Positions 17,111 to 25,291 are shown, numbered from the stretch's first letter. The stretch: 51,068 bases of DNA from Lachnospiraceae bacterium (GCA_029053015.1 JAIDHX010000047.1:1-51068); one strand, 5' to 3'. The notes: generated from the letters alone by a model not told the origin. A program made the numbers and translations.

Positions 17111-18364
17111 CTAATATCCCATATAACTGATATTCATATCCACGTTGCCGCTGATACCGTTCACGCTGCCCTTGGAGGTATACTGCCACATCTGATAGTA
17201 ACCCTGATAGATGGGAACGCTCCGGTACTCTGCAAGCCAAATAGCAAATTTCTCTAAAAACGCGGTTTCCAGATTTTTGTTGTACCAGTTGCGGCTTGCA
17301 TAGACGCCCGCCTCGAAGCCTGCGTTTTCCACTGTGGTACAGAACGCTTCACACACGGCTGTCCGGCTTTCCACACTTAAGGAGTCCGCCCTGCCGTTGC
17401 CGCCTGCGCCCTCCGTATCGATAAAGACAGGATATGTCAGCTCATAATCCCTGATAAGGCTGACCACCATACTCGCTTCCTCGACAGCTTCTACCTCGTT
17501 TACCGCCTGTGTAAAGAAGTACACGCCGACCTGCAGTCCCGCCGCCGTCGCGCCTCTGATATTCTGTTCAAAATAAGGGTCCTCTACAAGCGTTCCCGTC
17601 ACGCTTCCCCGATAGCCGCAGCGGATAATTACAAACTCGATACCGTCATTTTTTACCTTATCCCAATCAATTTCTCCCTGCCATTTTGATACGTCAATTC
17701 CCAGAGAAGCCGTTCCCGAAACTGCCTGTACGCCCTTGATTTCGGTTTTGTCGGCGTCGTCCACCACCTGCGCGGTATCCTCCGCCTCCGCATCAATTTC
17801 TTCCTCCGTCTTAATCAGAAGGGAAATATCCTCGATTACCAGATATTCTACCTTGTCCTTCACCCTGACTTTCGTAGTGCCGGACGGCACCTTATATCCC
17901 TCTATGGGTTTTAGGGACACCTCGTAATCGCCCGCCGCCAAATCTCCGATATAGATAACGCCGTCTTTATCCAGATCCTTGTAATCGCCCATCCCTTTAA
18001 GCGTCACAAAAAAGCTTTCGCCGCTCACGGGCTGATTGTCACTGTCCACAATCTGAATGCGCAAATCCTTTTCCACCGAAGTAACAATCAGGGAAAGGCG
18101 GTTCTGCTCGTTTTTCAGATTTTCCAGAAATTCGTTTTCTTCCTCGTCAAAAAAAGTCTCATCCCGCATAAAAGCGGACAAGTCATTTCCTATCTGCCCG
18201 TTTTCAAATACGGCTCCCGAACCGGGCCGTGTCGTCTCAGACGGCTCCGTCGCTCCATGATTGCCTTGTGGGGCAGGACTGTTCAAAAGCAGTACCGTCA
18301 AAACGGTCAAAAGCCCTACCGAAACAGCCGCCAAAATTGTAAGTCGCTTTAATTTAGAGTCCAT
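17111..18364 (-). CDS. Membrane-anchored GH25 muramidase-like protein
   Basis: A 417-residue surface protein. A single N-terminal membrane segment (about 7-28) is followed by a linker. A beta-sandwich domain (about 85-175) begins [13 protein letters not shown] and has a Cna-B-like feel ([17 protein letters not shown]). The GH25 lysozyme domain (about 222-417) shows [24 protein letters not shown] and the catalytic pair in [12 protein letters not shown]25 enzymes cut the MurNAc-GlcNAc bond of peptidoglycan outside the membrane. The ATG at 18364 has AGAGG at 6 nt and overlaps the end of rfbA by 11 bp, so the two are translationally coupled. It shares its two extracellular domains with the larger protein at 21624-25217. 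A role in making room in the wall for glycan attachment is inferred. Confidence 0.9.
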   Translation of the reverse strand: MDSKLKRLTILAAVSVGLLTVLTVLLLNSPAPQGNHGATEPSETTRPGSGAVFENGQIGNDLSAFMRDETFFDEEENEFLENLKNEQNRLSLIVTSVEKDLRIQIVDSDNQPVSGESFFVTLKGMGDYKDLDKDGVIYIGDLAAGDYEVSLKPIEGYKVPSGTTKVRVKDKVEYLVIEDISLLIKTEEEIDAEAEDTAQVVDDADKTEIKGVQAVSGTASLGIDVSKWQGEIDWDKVKNDGIEFVIIRCGYRGSVTGTLVEDPYFEQNIRGATAAGLQVGVYFFTQAVNEVEAVEEASMVVSLIRDYELTYPVFIDTEGAGGNGRADSLSVESRTAVCEAFCTTVENAGFEAGVYASRNWYNKNLETAFLEKFAIWLAEYRSVPIYQGYYQMWQYTSKGSVNGISGNVDMNISYMGY

Positions 18365-19223
18365 TTGCAACCTCTACCAAATATTGCCCATAATTGGTTT
18401 TCATCAAGGGTTCCGCCAGTTTCAAAAGCTGTTCCTTTGTAATAAAGCCCCGCTTGTATGCAATTTCCTCAATACAGGAAATATAGAGTCCCTGTCTTTT
18501 CTGGAAAGCCGACACAAAATCAGAGGCGTCCAAAAGCGCGTCATGGTTGCCCGTATCCAGCCAAGCAAAACCTCTTCCAAGGGTTTCCACATGCAGGGTT
18601 CCCCTCTGCAGATATTCGTTGTTGACGCTTGTAATTTCAATTTCGCCTCTTGCGGAGGGCTTTACGTTTCTGGCTATTTCCACCACGTCATTGTCATAAA
18701 AATACAGTCCGGGCACCGCATAATTGCTCTTCGGCTTCTCCGGCTTTTCTTCGATGGACAGCGCTTTGCCGTTCTCGTCGAATTCTACCACACCGTACTC
18801 CCTCGGATCCCTGACATAGTAGCCAAAGATGGTTGCACCCTTCTCCCTCGATGCCACTTCCCGAAGCACCCGTGAAAAGCTCTGCCCGTAAAAAATATTA
18901 TCTCCCAAAACCAGCGCAACCCTGTCCGTGCCGATAAAATCCGCTCCGATAATAAAGGCGTCCGCAAGTCCTCTCGGCTTGTCCTGCACCGCATAGGACA
19001 GCTTCATGCCAAGCTGTTCCCCGTCTCCTAAAAGTTCTTCAAACACCGGCAAATCCCTCGGTGTGGAAATAATCAGAATTTCACGGATGCCCGCAAGCAT
19101 CAAAATGGAAAGAGGATAGTATATCATCGGCTTGTCGTACACCGGCATAATCTGTTTGGATATTGCTTTTGTCAACGGATACAGTCTGGTGCCGGAACCT
19201 CCGGCAAGTATAATTCCTTTCAT
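18354..19223 (-). CDS. rfbA: Glucose-1-phosphate thymidylyltransferase
   Basis: RfbA/RmlA, 289 residues. It joins glucose-1-phosphate and dTTP to dTDP-glucose, the first step to dTDP-rhamnose and dTDP-amino sugars. It shows the nucleotidyltransferase signature [16 protein letters not shown], then [57 protein letters not shown] and RGFAWLDTG. Length and motifs are complete. The ATG has AAGGAG at 7 nt. An extended -10 promoter lies 81 bp upstream, so rfbA appears to begin a transcription unit running into the GH25, rfbC and exporter genes. It is separated from rfbB by a small unrelated gene between two repeat copies. Confidence 0.97.
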   Translation of the reverse strand: MKGIILAGGSGTRLYPLTKAISKQIMPVYDKPMIYYPLSILMLAGIREILIISTPRDLPVFEELLGDGEQLGMKLSYAVQDKPRGLADAFIIGADFIGTDRVALVLGDNIFYGQSFSRVLREVASREKGATIFGYYVRDPREYGVVEFDENGKALSIEEKPEKPKSNYAVPGLYFYDNDVVEIARNVKPSARGEIEITSVNNEYLQRGTLHVETLGRGFAWLDTGNHDALLDASDFVSAFQKRQGLYISCIEEIAYKRGFITKEQLLKLAEPLMKTNYGQYLVEVANGL

Positions 19224-19309
19224 AGATGTTCTCCTTTTTCGTCATGTAGTAAAGCCACCCGATTTATGGGTCTACGGAGTCAGACTTTACCACTTTACTG
19301 ATTATTATA
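19224..19309 (-). promoter_or_regulatory. Extended -10 promoter and hairpin leader of rfbA
   Basis: On the minus strand ATGCTATAAT (-10 at 19304-19309, with TG one base upstream) is a good extended -10; no strong -35 is visible. The leader of about 74 nt contains AGTAAAG pairing with CTTTACT and an inner ACCC/GGGT, so it may fold before the ribosome binding site. The stretch from 19310 to about 19380, between this promoter and repeat copy C, shows nothing else. Confidence 0.65.
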
Positions 19310-19380
19310 GCATGTTCAAGGGAAATTGCATACCGAAATATGGAAAAAAGGGGGCGCCTGTCTGAACGGAAAGAAGTCTT

Positions 19381-19545
19381 GCAGCAAGTCACGCCTTCAG
19401 CAAACCCCTATGTCTCTGCAGACGCGCTCTCGCTCGAATAAAAACGTAGTGGACGCTAGGCTCGACAGAATCCTCGCAAGTCATGCAAGCATGACTTTGG
19501 CGCCAACGTTTTTATACGGTCTGCCGAGACATAGGGGTTCGCTGC
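19381..19545 (-). repeat. Structured repeat, copy C (reverse orientation)
   Basis: Same family as copies A and B but inverted. Outer arms: AACCCCTATGTCTC (19403-19416) pairs perfectly with GAGACATAGGGGTT (19526-19539). GCAGAC (19418-19423) pairs with GTCTGC (19519-19524). Core arms are ATAAAAACGT (19438-19447) and ACGTTTTTAT (19506-19515). Compared with copies A and B the last core pair has changed on both sides, and an inner A-T pair is G-C. This copy has an extra palindrome in its loop (19478-19497). It lies between rfbA and the AT-rich small gene. Confidence 0.88.
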
Positions 19546-19619
19546 CGGCTGAAAGCAACAAAAATTTTTCCGTCTGCACAAGCTTTTTATAATTTATAAC
19601 TCCCTACTTTTTATAATAT

Positions 19620-20243
19620 TCACAATTGGCTTTTGCAATATCGTTGTATATATTTGTAGATGTCACCGCCCTGCGTACTGGCAAAGCCACCGCTATGTTT
19701 ATTTGAAAGTTCTTCCTCTGTTTTAGCCAGAGCGCCTTCTATGTTCCCTAATGCAATATCGCAAAGAATACAGTTTAAGTGATTGACAGGTTCATGGCTT
19801 TGTACTAATTCCTTAAAATCTTGAATCGTTCTTATTTGTTTACAATACGCTGCAATTTTCTCATCTGTGTCTGTAAAAGCTTGTTCCAATACCAATTCTG
19901 TTTCCTCCACCGCTGTAATTGGTATTCTCCATTCTTCAAGCCAAAAACTCCACGGAACAAAAGCTGCATTTACATGAAAACTAAACGGTTTTTTACTCGC
20001 TTCCTCTTTCATTTCAAAAACTGTCCAAAATATTTCATCTATTACAACAGGTTTCACACAAATTATCATTCGGACCGCATTATACGAGTTAGATGCAGAA
20101 ATCGTATACAGCCAATTATCGCGAACGCAGTAAGAAGTTCCACCAATAATTTTATAACCATGACTTTTACTGATTGGTTTCAGAAAATCCTTTTCTATCG
20201 CTTTTTTCAACTCACGTTTCATTCTCATTTCTTCCCGCGTCAT
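19620..20243 (-). CDS. Small unknown protein flanked by inverted repeat copies (possibly DUF4304-like)
   Basis: A soluble protein of 207 residues with no signal peptide or membrane segment. The first 130 residues (LKKAIEKDFLKPISKSHGYK, then a TSYCVRDNWLYTISAS strand region) have the helix-then-sheet look of DUF4304-type proteins, but this is only a resemblance. The C-terminal part may be helical. ATG with AGGAGG at 7 nt, so it looks translatable. It is clearly more AT-rich than the rfb genes around it and has no obvious link to sugar metabolism. It lies between inverted repeat copies C and B and downstream of the rfbB terminator. It is best read as an inserted cargo gene. Its promoter, if any, must lie in repeat copy B. 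Confidence 0.7.
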   Translation of the reverse strand: MTREEMRMKRELKKAIEKDFLKPISKSHGYKIIGGTSYCVRDNWLYTISASNSYNAVRMIICVKPVVIDEIFWTVFEMKEEASKKPFSFHVNAAFVPWSFWLEEWRIPITAVEETELVLEQAFTDTDEKIAAYCKQIRTIQDFKELVQSHEPVNHLNCILCDIALGNIEGALAKTEEELSNKHSGGFASTQGGDIYKYIQRYCKSQL

Positions 20244-20270
20244 ATCATTCCCTCCTTGTGGTATCAGCTA

Positions 20271-20418
20271 TCCTCTCCCCCATATTCCTATGAGAACCGT
20301 ATAAAAACGCTGGCACTTGGCGAGGTTCTTTCGAGCCTAGTGTCCACTGCGTTTTTATCCGAGCGAGAGCGCGTTCGAATAGGAATATGGGGGAGAGGAC
20401 GGCGTCCCTTACTGCTGC
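20271..20418 (+). repeat. Structured repeat, copy B
   Basis: Outer arms CCTCTCCCCCATATTCCTAT (20272-20291) and its exact complement (20379-20398) form a perfect 20-bp stem; one more pair (20271 with 20399) extends it. Core arms are ATAAAAACGC (20301-20310) and GCGTTTTTAT (20349-20358), then TGG/CCA and CAC/GTG. The apical hairpin is GGTTC/GAGCC. The conserved tail CCGAGCGAGAGCGCGTT sits between the core and the right arm. It lies just upstream of the small cargo gene and just beyond the rfbB terminator. Confidence 0.9.
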
Positions 20419-20448
20419 AAAAAAGGGAACGATCCCGACCGTTCCCTT
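20419..20448 (-). terminator. Intrinsic terminator after rfbB
   Basis: On the minus strand AAGGGAACG pairs with CGTTCCCTT (arms 20440-20448 and 20423-20431) around an 8-nt loop, followed by a run of six T. It ends the rfbB transcript 20 bp after its stop codon. Confidence 0.87.
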
Positions 20449-20468
20449 GCATTTATATATGGTGCGGT

Positions 20469-21554
20469 TTATTTTGTCTCATACATGTCGCTGTAATACT
20501 TCTGATAATCACCGCTTGTCACGTTTTTCATCCAGTCCTCGTGCTCAAAGTACCATGCTATCGTCTTTTTGATGCCTTCTTTAAACATGGTCTCGGGATA
20601 CCAGCCGATTTCCGCCTTAATTTTGTCCGGTGCGATGGCATAGCGCCTGTCGTGTCCCTTACGGTCTTCTACGTAGGTAATTAAATCCTTTGTGATGTGC
20701 GCTTTTCTCTCATCGGTGTCAGGCAGCATCTCCCTCAGGGTTTCCAAAATAATATTGATAATCTCGATATTCTGCTTTTCATTGTGGCCGCCGATATTAT
20801 AGGTTTCAAACAGCCTGCCCTGCTCCTGTACCATATCGATTGCCTTGGCATGATCTTCCACGTAAAGCCAGTCACGGACATTTTTTCCGTCACCATATAC
20901 CGGAAGCTTTTTCCCCGAAAGGGCATTGTTGATAATAAGAGGTATCAGCTTTTCAGGGAACTGATAAGGTCCGTAATTGTTGGAGCAGTTGGTAATATTT
21001 GCCGGGAAATGATAGGTGTCCATATATGCCTTTACCAGCATGTCCGAACTTGCCTTGCTGGCTGAGTAGGGACTGTGCGGCTCATAGGGCGAGGTTTCAT
21101 AAAAGAACGCATTGTCGTCGTCCGGCAAGGAACCGTACACCTCATCCGTCGATACATGCAAAAACTTCTTGCCCTCTTTAAAGGTTCCGTCAGGAAGCTC
21201 CCACGCTTCTTTTGCACAGTTTAACATAACGGCAGTTCCCAAAACATTTGTCTGCACAAACACCTCGGGATTGCGGATACTTCTGTCCACATGGCTTTCC
21301 GCCGCAAAATGCACCACCCTGTCAATGTCGTTTTCGGCAAATACACGGCGGATGGCTTCCTTGTCGCAGATATCCGCCTTCACAAAGCTGTAATTGCTTC
21401 TGTCCTCAATATCTTTCAGATTTTCAAGGTTTCCTGCATAGGTCAGCACATCCACATTGATAATACGAATAGCATCGCCGTATTTTTTCAACATGTAGTG
21501 AATGTAGTTGGAACCGATAAAGCCTGCTCCTCCCGTTACCAAATAAGTTCTCAT
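20469..21554 (-). CDS. rfbB: dTDP-glucose 4,6-dehydratase
   Basis: RfbB/RmlB, 361 residues, an NAD-dependent extended SDR. It converts dTDP-glucose to dTDP-4-keto-6-deoxy-glucose, the branch point for rhamnose (RfbC) and for the WecE/RffA-type amino sugar. It shows the NAD motif TGGAGFIGSNYIHY, HFAAESHVDRSI, the TDEVYG segment, YSASKASSDML (catalytic Tyr and Lys), NNYGPYQFPEKLIP and VYGDGKNVRDWLYVEDH. All are intact. The ATG at 21554 matches the family N-terminus; a TTG two codons upstream is closer to the GGAAAGGA site but less likely. It is downstream of the large GH25 gene and ends at a strong terminator, so it is not on the same primary transcript as rfbA. Confidence 0.97.
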   Translation of the reverse strand: MRTYLVTGGAGFIGSNYIHYMLKKYGDAIRIINVDVLTYAGNLENLKDIEDRSNYSFVKADICDKEAIRRVFAENDIDRVVHFAAESHVDRSIRNPEVFVQTNVLGTAVMLNCAKEAWELPDGTFKEGKKFLHVSTDEVYGSLPDDDNAFFYETSPYEPHSPYSASKASSDMLVKAYMDTYHFPANITNCSNNYGPYQFPEKLIPLIINNALSGKKLPVYGDGKNVRDWLYVEDHAKAIDMVQEQGRLFETYNIGGHNEKQNIEIINIILETLREMLPDTDERKAHITKDLITYVEDRKGHDRRYAIAPDKIKAEIGWYPETMFKEGIKKTIAWYFEHEDWMKNVTSGDYQKYYSDMYETK

Positions 21555-21574
21555 AATCAAAAGAATCCTTTCCC

Positions 21575-21607
21575 GCTTTTCTTTTCCCGATGTGGGAAAA
21601 GGAAAGC
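21575..21607 (-). other. Hairpin between the large GH25 gene and rfbB
   Basis: CTTTTCCC and GGGAAAAG form an 8-bp stem with a 5-nt loop, extended by GCTTT/AAAGC across one mismatch. There is no T-run, so it is more likely an mRNA processing or stability hairpin than a terminator. It sits just before the rfbB ribosome binding site. Confidence 0.55.
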
Positions 21608-21623
21608 ATTTCTATTTCTACCA

Positions 21624-24600
21624 TCAATATCCCAGATAACTCCAGTTTAAGTCAACGTCACCGCTGATACCTGTTACCTTTCCGGTTGATTTGTACTGCC
21701 ACATATCGTATCTTCCCGTATAGGTCGGTGCCGACGCATACTGTGCCAGCCAGATTTTGTACTGATTCAGCTTGCTTGTGTCAATCTTGGTGGTAAGCCA
21801 GTTTTTATTCGCATAAACGCCCGCCGTGTACCCATTGTTCTGAATCGTCTGGCAGAAGGTCTTAATGACGTCTGTTCTGGCCGCGACACTGATGCTGTCA
21901 GCCCTGCCTCCTGATGACTCCACATCAAGGAATACCGGGTAGGAAATTTTATAATTCTTAATCAGCTCCAGCACCATGGAGGCTTCCTCCACCGCTTCGC
22001 TGTTGTTGACTGCCTGTGAGAAGAAATAAACACCAACTTTGATTCCGGCCGCAGTCGCACCCTTTATATTGGCTTCAAATTTAGGATCTACAACCAGTGC
22101 ACCCGTGGATGAGCCTCTGTAGCCACAGCGGATAATGACATAATTTACGCCGGAATTTTTCACTGCGTTCCAGTCTATCGTGCCATTCCACTTGGATACA
22201 TCGATACCAAAAGCGCCATTGCCAACCACAAGGGAGCCGTCACTGGCAAAGGTATACTTCGCACCCTGTATTACCTGCTCGCCCGTCACATACTTTCCGC
22301 CCGCGTCATAGTAGTACAGCTTGCCGTTAATCGTCTGCCAGCCTGTGTACTTTGTCACACCGTCTGTCTTCACATAGAAGGTAGTGATGGCTGTATTATA
22401 GTAATCCGCATAGACCGCTTCTTTATATTCTCCGTTGACTAAAACGTAAAGCTGCTTACTATCGGCACCGACAAGCTTCGTATCCTTGCTTCCGACAGTA
22501 ACTGTAAAGGTTGCAGTTCCGCCATCCGGATGATTCACGGTAATCGTTGCCGTACCTGCCGCCACTCCCTTAACGACAATTTTTATCGTGGTCTTTCCGC
22601 CTGCAACCGTGCCGGTGGCCGTTGCCGTCGCTACCTTGTCATTGGAGCTTGTAACAGTAATCTTTGCATCTGCGTTGCTGCTGTCTACCGTGGCAGAAAG
22701 CTCGCCGGAAGCACCCGCCAGCACGCCTATGGTTGTCTTATTTAACGTTATAGTGCCGTTTCCGACCGTTACCGTCAAGACCTGCGTCAAAGCTGCCTCT
22801 GTCTTTCCGTCATCCTTTATACCCACTGTTATCTTTGCAGTTCCTGCCGACTTCGGCGTCACGGTAATCGTGGCAACGCCATTTTCTGTCTTGCCCACTG
22901 TTACCGTCGCTACCGCAGCATTATCACTTTCCGCCGTAATCGTGCCGGAAATTGCAGCTCCGCCAATCGTCGCTTTCACATCCTTGTTCACACCCACCAC
23001 CATGGTAAGTGCCGTTTCGCTGAGCGTCAGGGTACGGGTATCTTCTGTGACTGTGACCTTGCATTCTGCCGTTACGCTGTTGTCTGACTGCAACGTAACC
23101 GTAATCGTTGCCGTTCCCGCTTTTAACGCTTTCAACTTACCGTTCTCATCCACCGTCACCACTGTAGGATCGGAAGAAACAAATTTGACTGCCTGTTTAT
23201 CTGCCTCAGCACCTGTGACCGTTGCCTTCAACGTTGCCTCTTTGTCCTTTTCCAGTTTCAAATCAGACTGGTCTAAGGTAATGACCGGTTTTTGTGAGGC
23301 TGTTACAGTCACCTTACACGTAGCTGTTTTACCATCTACCGTAACCGTAATGGTTGCTTCTCCGGCCTTTACTGCTGTAACAGTGCCATCAGCGTCAACC
23401 TTTGCAACGCCATCGTTTGATGACGTGAATGTAATAACTGCATCCTTTACTTCTGCAGGTGTTACCGTTGCAGATAACTTCCCTGTTTTTCCCTCTTCCA
23501 AAGCCATCTCCGTTTTATCCAACGTAACCCCTGTAACTGCCGGCACTTCCGGAGTAGGTGTCGGCGTTGGTGTAGGTGTCGGCGTTGGTTCAGGGGTAGG
23601 TGTTGGCTCAGTGGGAGGCTCCGGAGTCGGAACTTCCTCCGAAGTCCGCATAAACACCATGCTCTTTGCCGTTGCCAACGGGTCGGGAACCTGACTTCTG
23701 GGCACTGCTGTATATACAACACCCACTACCGACTGGGTGGATTCTACCCAGCCTACGGTATCCTGCAGGACGGATTCCACAGTCGTTTCGTTCTCCTTGG
23801 TATCCTCTTTTTTTGCATCGATTTCCGATTCTTTCTTTATTTCATCGGCAACCTCTACCTTTTCATAGGCTATCTCTTTTTTGACCGTTACCTTCTGGGC
23901 ATCACTCGGCAGCTTATAATCTGCATATTTCTCGCCCTCCAAAGCGTTTATGGACACCGAATAGTTGCCCGGCGTAATTCCCGCCTTATAGATAATGCCG
24001 TCCATATCGTCGTCAGACCAGATTTCCGTTTTTCCGTCGGGCGTTGTCACCGTGACAGAAAAAGGAACGTTGGGCACCAGACGGTTTGTCTTGCTGTTGA
24101 CAAACTTTATCTTCAAATCTTTTTCTATGGAAGTCATATTCAAGGAAACCGTTACTTCTTTTGTATATTCGTTCTCCTCGTATTCCTTGTTGTTATCCTC
24201 TTCCTCAGCAATCGCATTCGCCGCAGATATCCTTGCCATCTCCGCATCGGCAACCGCAGTCAGACCATGCTCCCCTATAACAGTAATATTATCAAGCTGT
24301 GAGCCCACCGTATCAAAGGAAGCTACTTCCTTGTCAACCGCCCGTGCACTGACATAAACCGCCCCCGTCGCCAGTGCCAGCACCAGCACTAAAATCCCCG
24401 TTGTTGTAACTACCTTATCCATTGTGCTCATGTGTACAAGGGAATACCACAATTTTTGAAAGAAGTTCTTGTCGGACATGGCACTCCAAGGAAGAATCTT
24501 TTCCTGCTCCTCTTCCTCTTCTTCATCCTCTTCATAAAATTCGTCGTAAAGAGATTCGCCGTCCTCCGCTTCGTAATAACCTTCTACGGGTTCTTCATCA

Positions 24601-25217
24601 CCATATGCTTCCGCAGAATCCTCTTCATAGTAGTAGGTTTCCTCATCATACCCCTCTGCACCGGATTCTGTCTCGTAGTACACTTCTTCCTCTACGACTT
24701 CTTCGCCGTAAAACGCTCCGTCCGATTCCGCTTCATAGCAGACTTCACCGTCTACGGCCTCACCGTAAGCCTCATCCGATTCCGCCTCATAGTAGACTTC
24801 CTCGTCCACTGCTTCCTCACCGTAAGCCTCATCTGATTCCGCCTCATAGTAGACTTCCTCGTCCACTGCTTCCTCATAATCTGCCTCTTCCGATTCCGCC
24901 TCATAGTACACTTCTTCGTCTACGGCTTCCTCATAATCTGCCTCTTCCGATTCCGCCTCGTAATACTCGTCTTCCGCCGCTTCTCCGTAATACTCATCCT
25001 CATAATATTCCGGCTCTTCTACATCTTCTTCGTAAAATTCGCCCTCAGCGTCATCGTAGACTTCTTCTCCGGCTTCCTCATCGCTGTAGTAGAATTCTTC
25101 GTCCGCATCCCCTTCAAAGACTTCATCTTCAAATTCTTCCGTATATTCCAAATCATCCCACTCGAGATTTTTGTCTGCTTCATAATCCCGTTTCGTGTGG
25201 TTAAACAATTTCTTCAT
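21624..25217 (-). CDS. Large GH25 surface protein with acidic Tyr-rich cytoplasmic repeats and Big_2 domains
   Basis: A 1197-residue type II membrane protein. Residues 1-265 are an Asp/Glu/Tyr-rich, presumably cytoplasmic region with tandem 19-residue repeats. The membrane segment is about 267-287. A beta-domain (about 360-460, SIEKDLKIKFVNS) matches the one in the smaller GH25 protein. Then come a Thr-Pro repeat linker (about 526-557), four Big_2-type Ig domains (about 558-925) and a cell-wall-binding-like repeat (GWQTINGKLYYYD). The C-terminal GH25 domain (about 1000-1197) has FGIDVSKWNGTIDW and the catalytic VFLDVESSGG. ATG at 25217 is favoured over upstream frame extension. A good promoter (TTGTAT, 17 nt, TATAAT) precedes it. 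It probably hydrolyses peptidoglycan at a distance from the membrane; the acidic tail has no known function. Confidence 0.9.
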   Translation of the reverse strand: MKKLFNHTKRDYEADKNLEWDDLEYTEEFEDEVFEGDADEEFYYSDEEAGEEVYDDAEGEFYEEDVEEPEYYEDEYYGEAAEDEYYEAESEEADYEEAVDEEVYYEAESEEADYEEAVDEEVYYEAESDEAYGEEAVDEEVYYEAESDEAYGEAVDGEVCYEAESDGAFYGEEVVEEEVYYETESGAEGYDEETYYYEEDSAEAYGDEEPVEGYYEAEDGESLYDEFYEEDEEEEEEQEKILPWSAMSDKNFFQKLWYSLVHMSTMDKVVTTTGILVLVLALATGAVYVSARAVDKEVASFDTVGSQLDNITVIGEHGLTAVADAEMARISAANAIAEEEDNNKEYEENEYTKEVTVSLNMTSIEKDLKIKFVNSKTNRLVPNVPFSVTVTTPDGKTEIWSDDDMDGIIYKAGITPGNYSVSINALEGEKYADYKLPSDAQKVTVKKEIAYEKVEVADEIKKESEIDAKKEDTKENETTVESVLQDTVGWVESTQSVVGVVYTAVPRSQVPDPLATAKSMVFMRTSEEVPTPEPPTEPTPTPEPTPTPTPTPTPTPEVPAVTGVTLDKTEMALEEGKTGKLSATVTPAEVKDAVITFTSSNDGVAKVDADGTVTAVKAGEATITVTVDGKTATCKVTVTASQKPVITLDQSDLKLEKDKEATLKATVTGAEADKQAVKFVSSDPTVVTVDENGKLKALKAGTATITVTLQSDNSVTAECKVTVTEDTRTLTLSETALTMVVGVNKDVKATIGGAAISGTITAESDNAAVATVTVGKTENGVATITVTPKSAGTAKITVGIKDDGKTEAALTQVLTVTVGNGTITLNKTTIGVLAGASGELSATVDSSNADAKITVTSSNDKVATATATGTVAGGKTTIKIVVKGVAAGTATITVNHPDGGTATFTVTVGSKDTKLVGADSKQLYVLVNGEYKEAVYADYYNTAITTFYVKTDGVTKYTGWQTINGKLYYYDAGGKYVTGEQVIQGAKYTFASDGSLVVGNGAFGIDVSKWNGTIDWNAVKNSGVNYVIIRCGYRGSSTGALVVDPKFEANIKGATAAGIKVGVYFFSQAVNNSEAVEEASMVLELIKNYKISYPVFLDVESSGGRADSISVAARTDVIKTFCQTIQNNGYTAGVYANKNWLTTKIDTSKLNQYKIWLAQYASAPTYTGRYDMWQYKSTGKVTGISGDVDLNWSYLGY
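24667..24962 (-). repeat. In-frame 57-nt tandem repeat in the large GH25 gene
   Basis: GATTCCGC-anchored units begin at 24724, 24778, 24835, 24892 and 24949, giving spacings of 54, 57, 57 and 57 nt. They encode 18-19-residue units like EAESEEADYEEAVDEEVYY. Units are similar enough for recombination to change copy number. Confidence 0.88.
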
Positions 25218-25262
25218 CCTGTCACATACCTTTCTGTATTTGGCTCTTAACAATTCTGTAAC

Positions 25263-25291
25263 ATTATATCATTTCCTTCGGACTCATACAA
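25263..25291 (-). promoter_or_regulatory. Promoter of the large GH25 gene
   Basis: Minus-strand TTGTAT (25286-25291), 17-nt spacer, TATAAT (25263-25268), with TG one base before the -10. The predicted start is about 40 nt before the ATG. Confidence 0.82.

Noticed and set aside
16521..17240. Longer RfbC with 52 extra N-terminal residues
   Set aside because: The extra part overlaps the end of the GH25 gene in another frame and the ATG at 17084 has a good site at the family N-terminus.
19381..20418. Integron cassette with attC sites
   Set aside because: The paired copies are inverted, lack the RYYYAAC/GTTRRRY ends, and have conserved centres with variable outer arms, the opposite of attC. No integrase is seen.
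19381..20418. Composite IS or transposon
   Set aside because: No transposase is present and no clear target duplication could be read. A non-autonomous element moved in trans remains possible.
20271..20418. Simple intrinsic terminator
   Set aside because: The stem is far too long, has no T-run at its end, and a normal terminator already lies directly beside it.
23545..23640. Microsatellite
   Set aside because: The repeat encodes a Thr-Pro linker typical of surface proteins.
22588..23694. Long plus-strand reading frame (368 codons)
   Set aside because: It is antisense to the Big_2 domains of the GH25 gene. The composition is a mirror of a Val/Thr/Ala-rich protein, and there is no ribosome binding site or promoter.
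24667..24962. CRISPR-like array
   Set aside because: The repeats are in frame, 54-57 nt apart without distinct spacers, and encode acidic protein units of the GH25 protein.
24422..25204. Plus-strand frame rich in Pro, His, Leu and Arg
   Set aside because: It is the reverse of the acidic Tyr-rich repeats, produced by codon bias.
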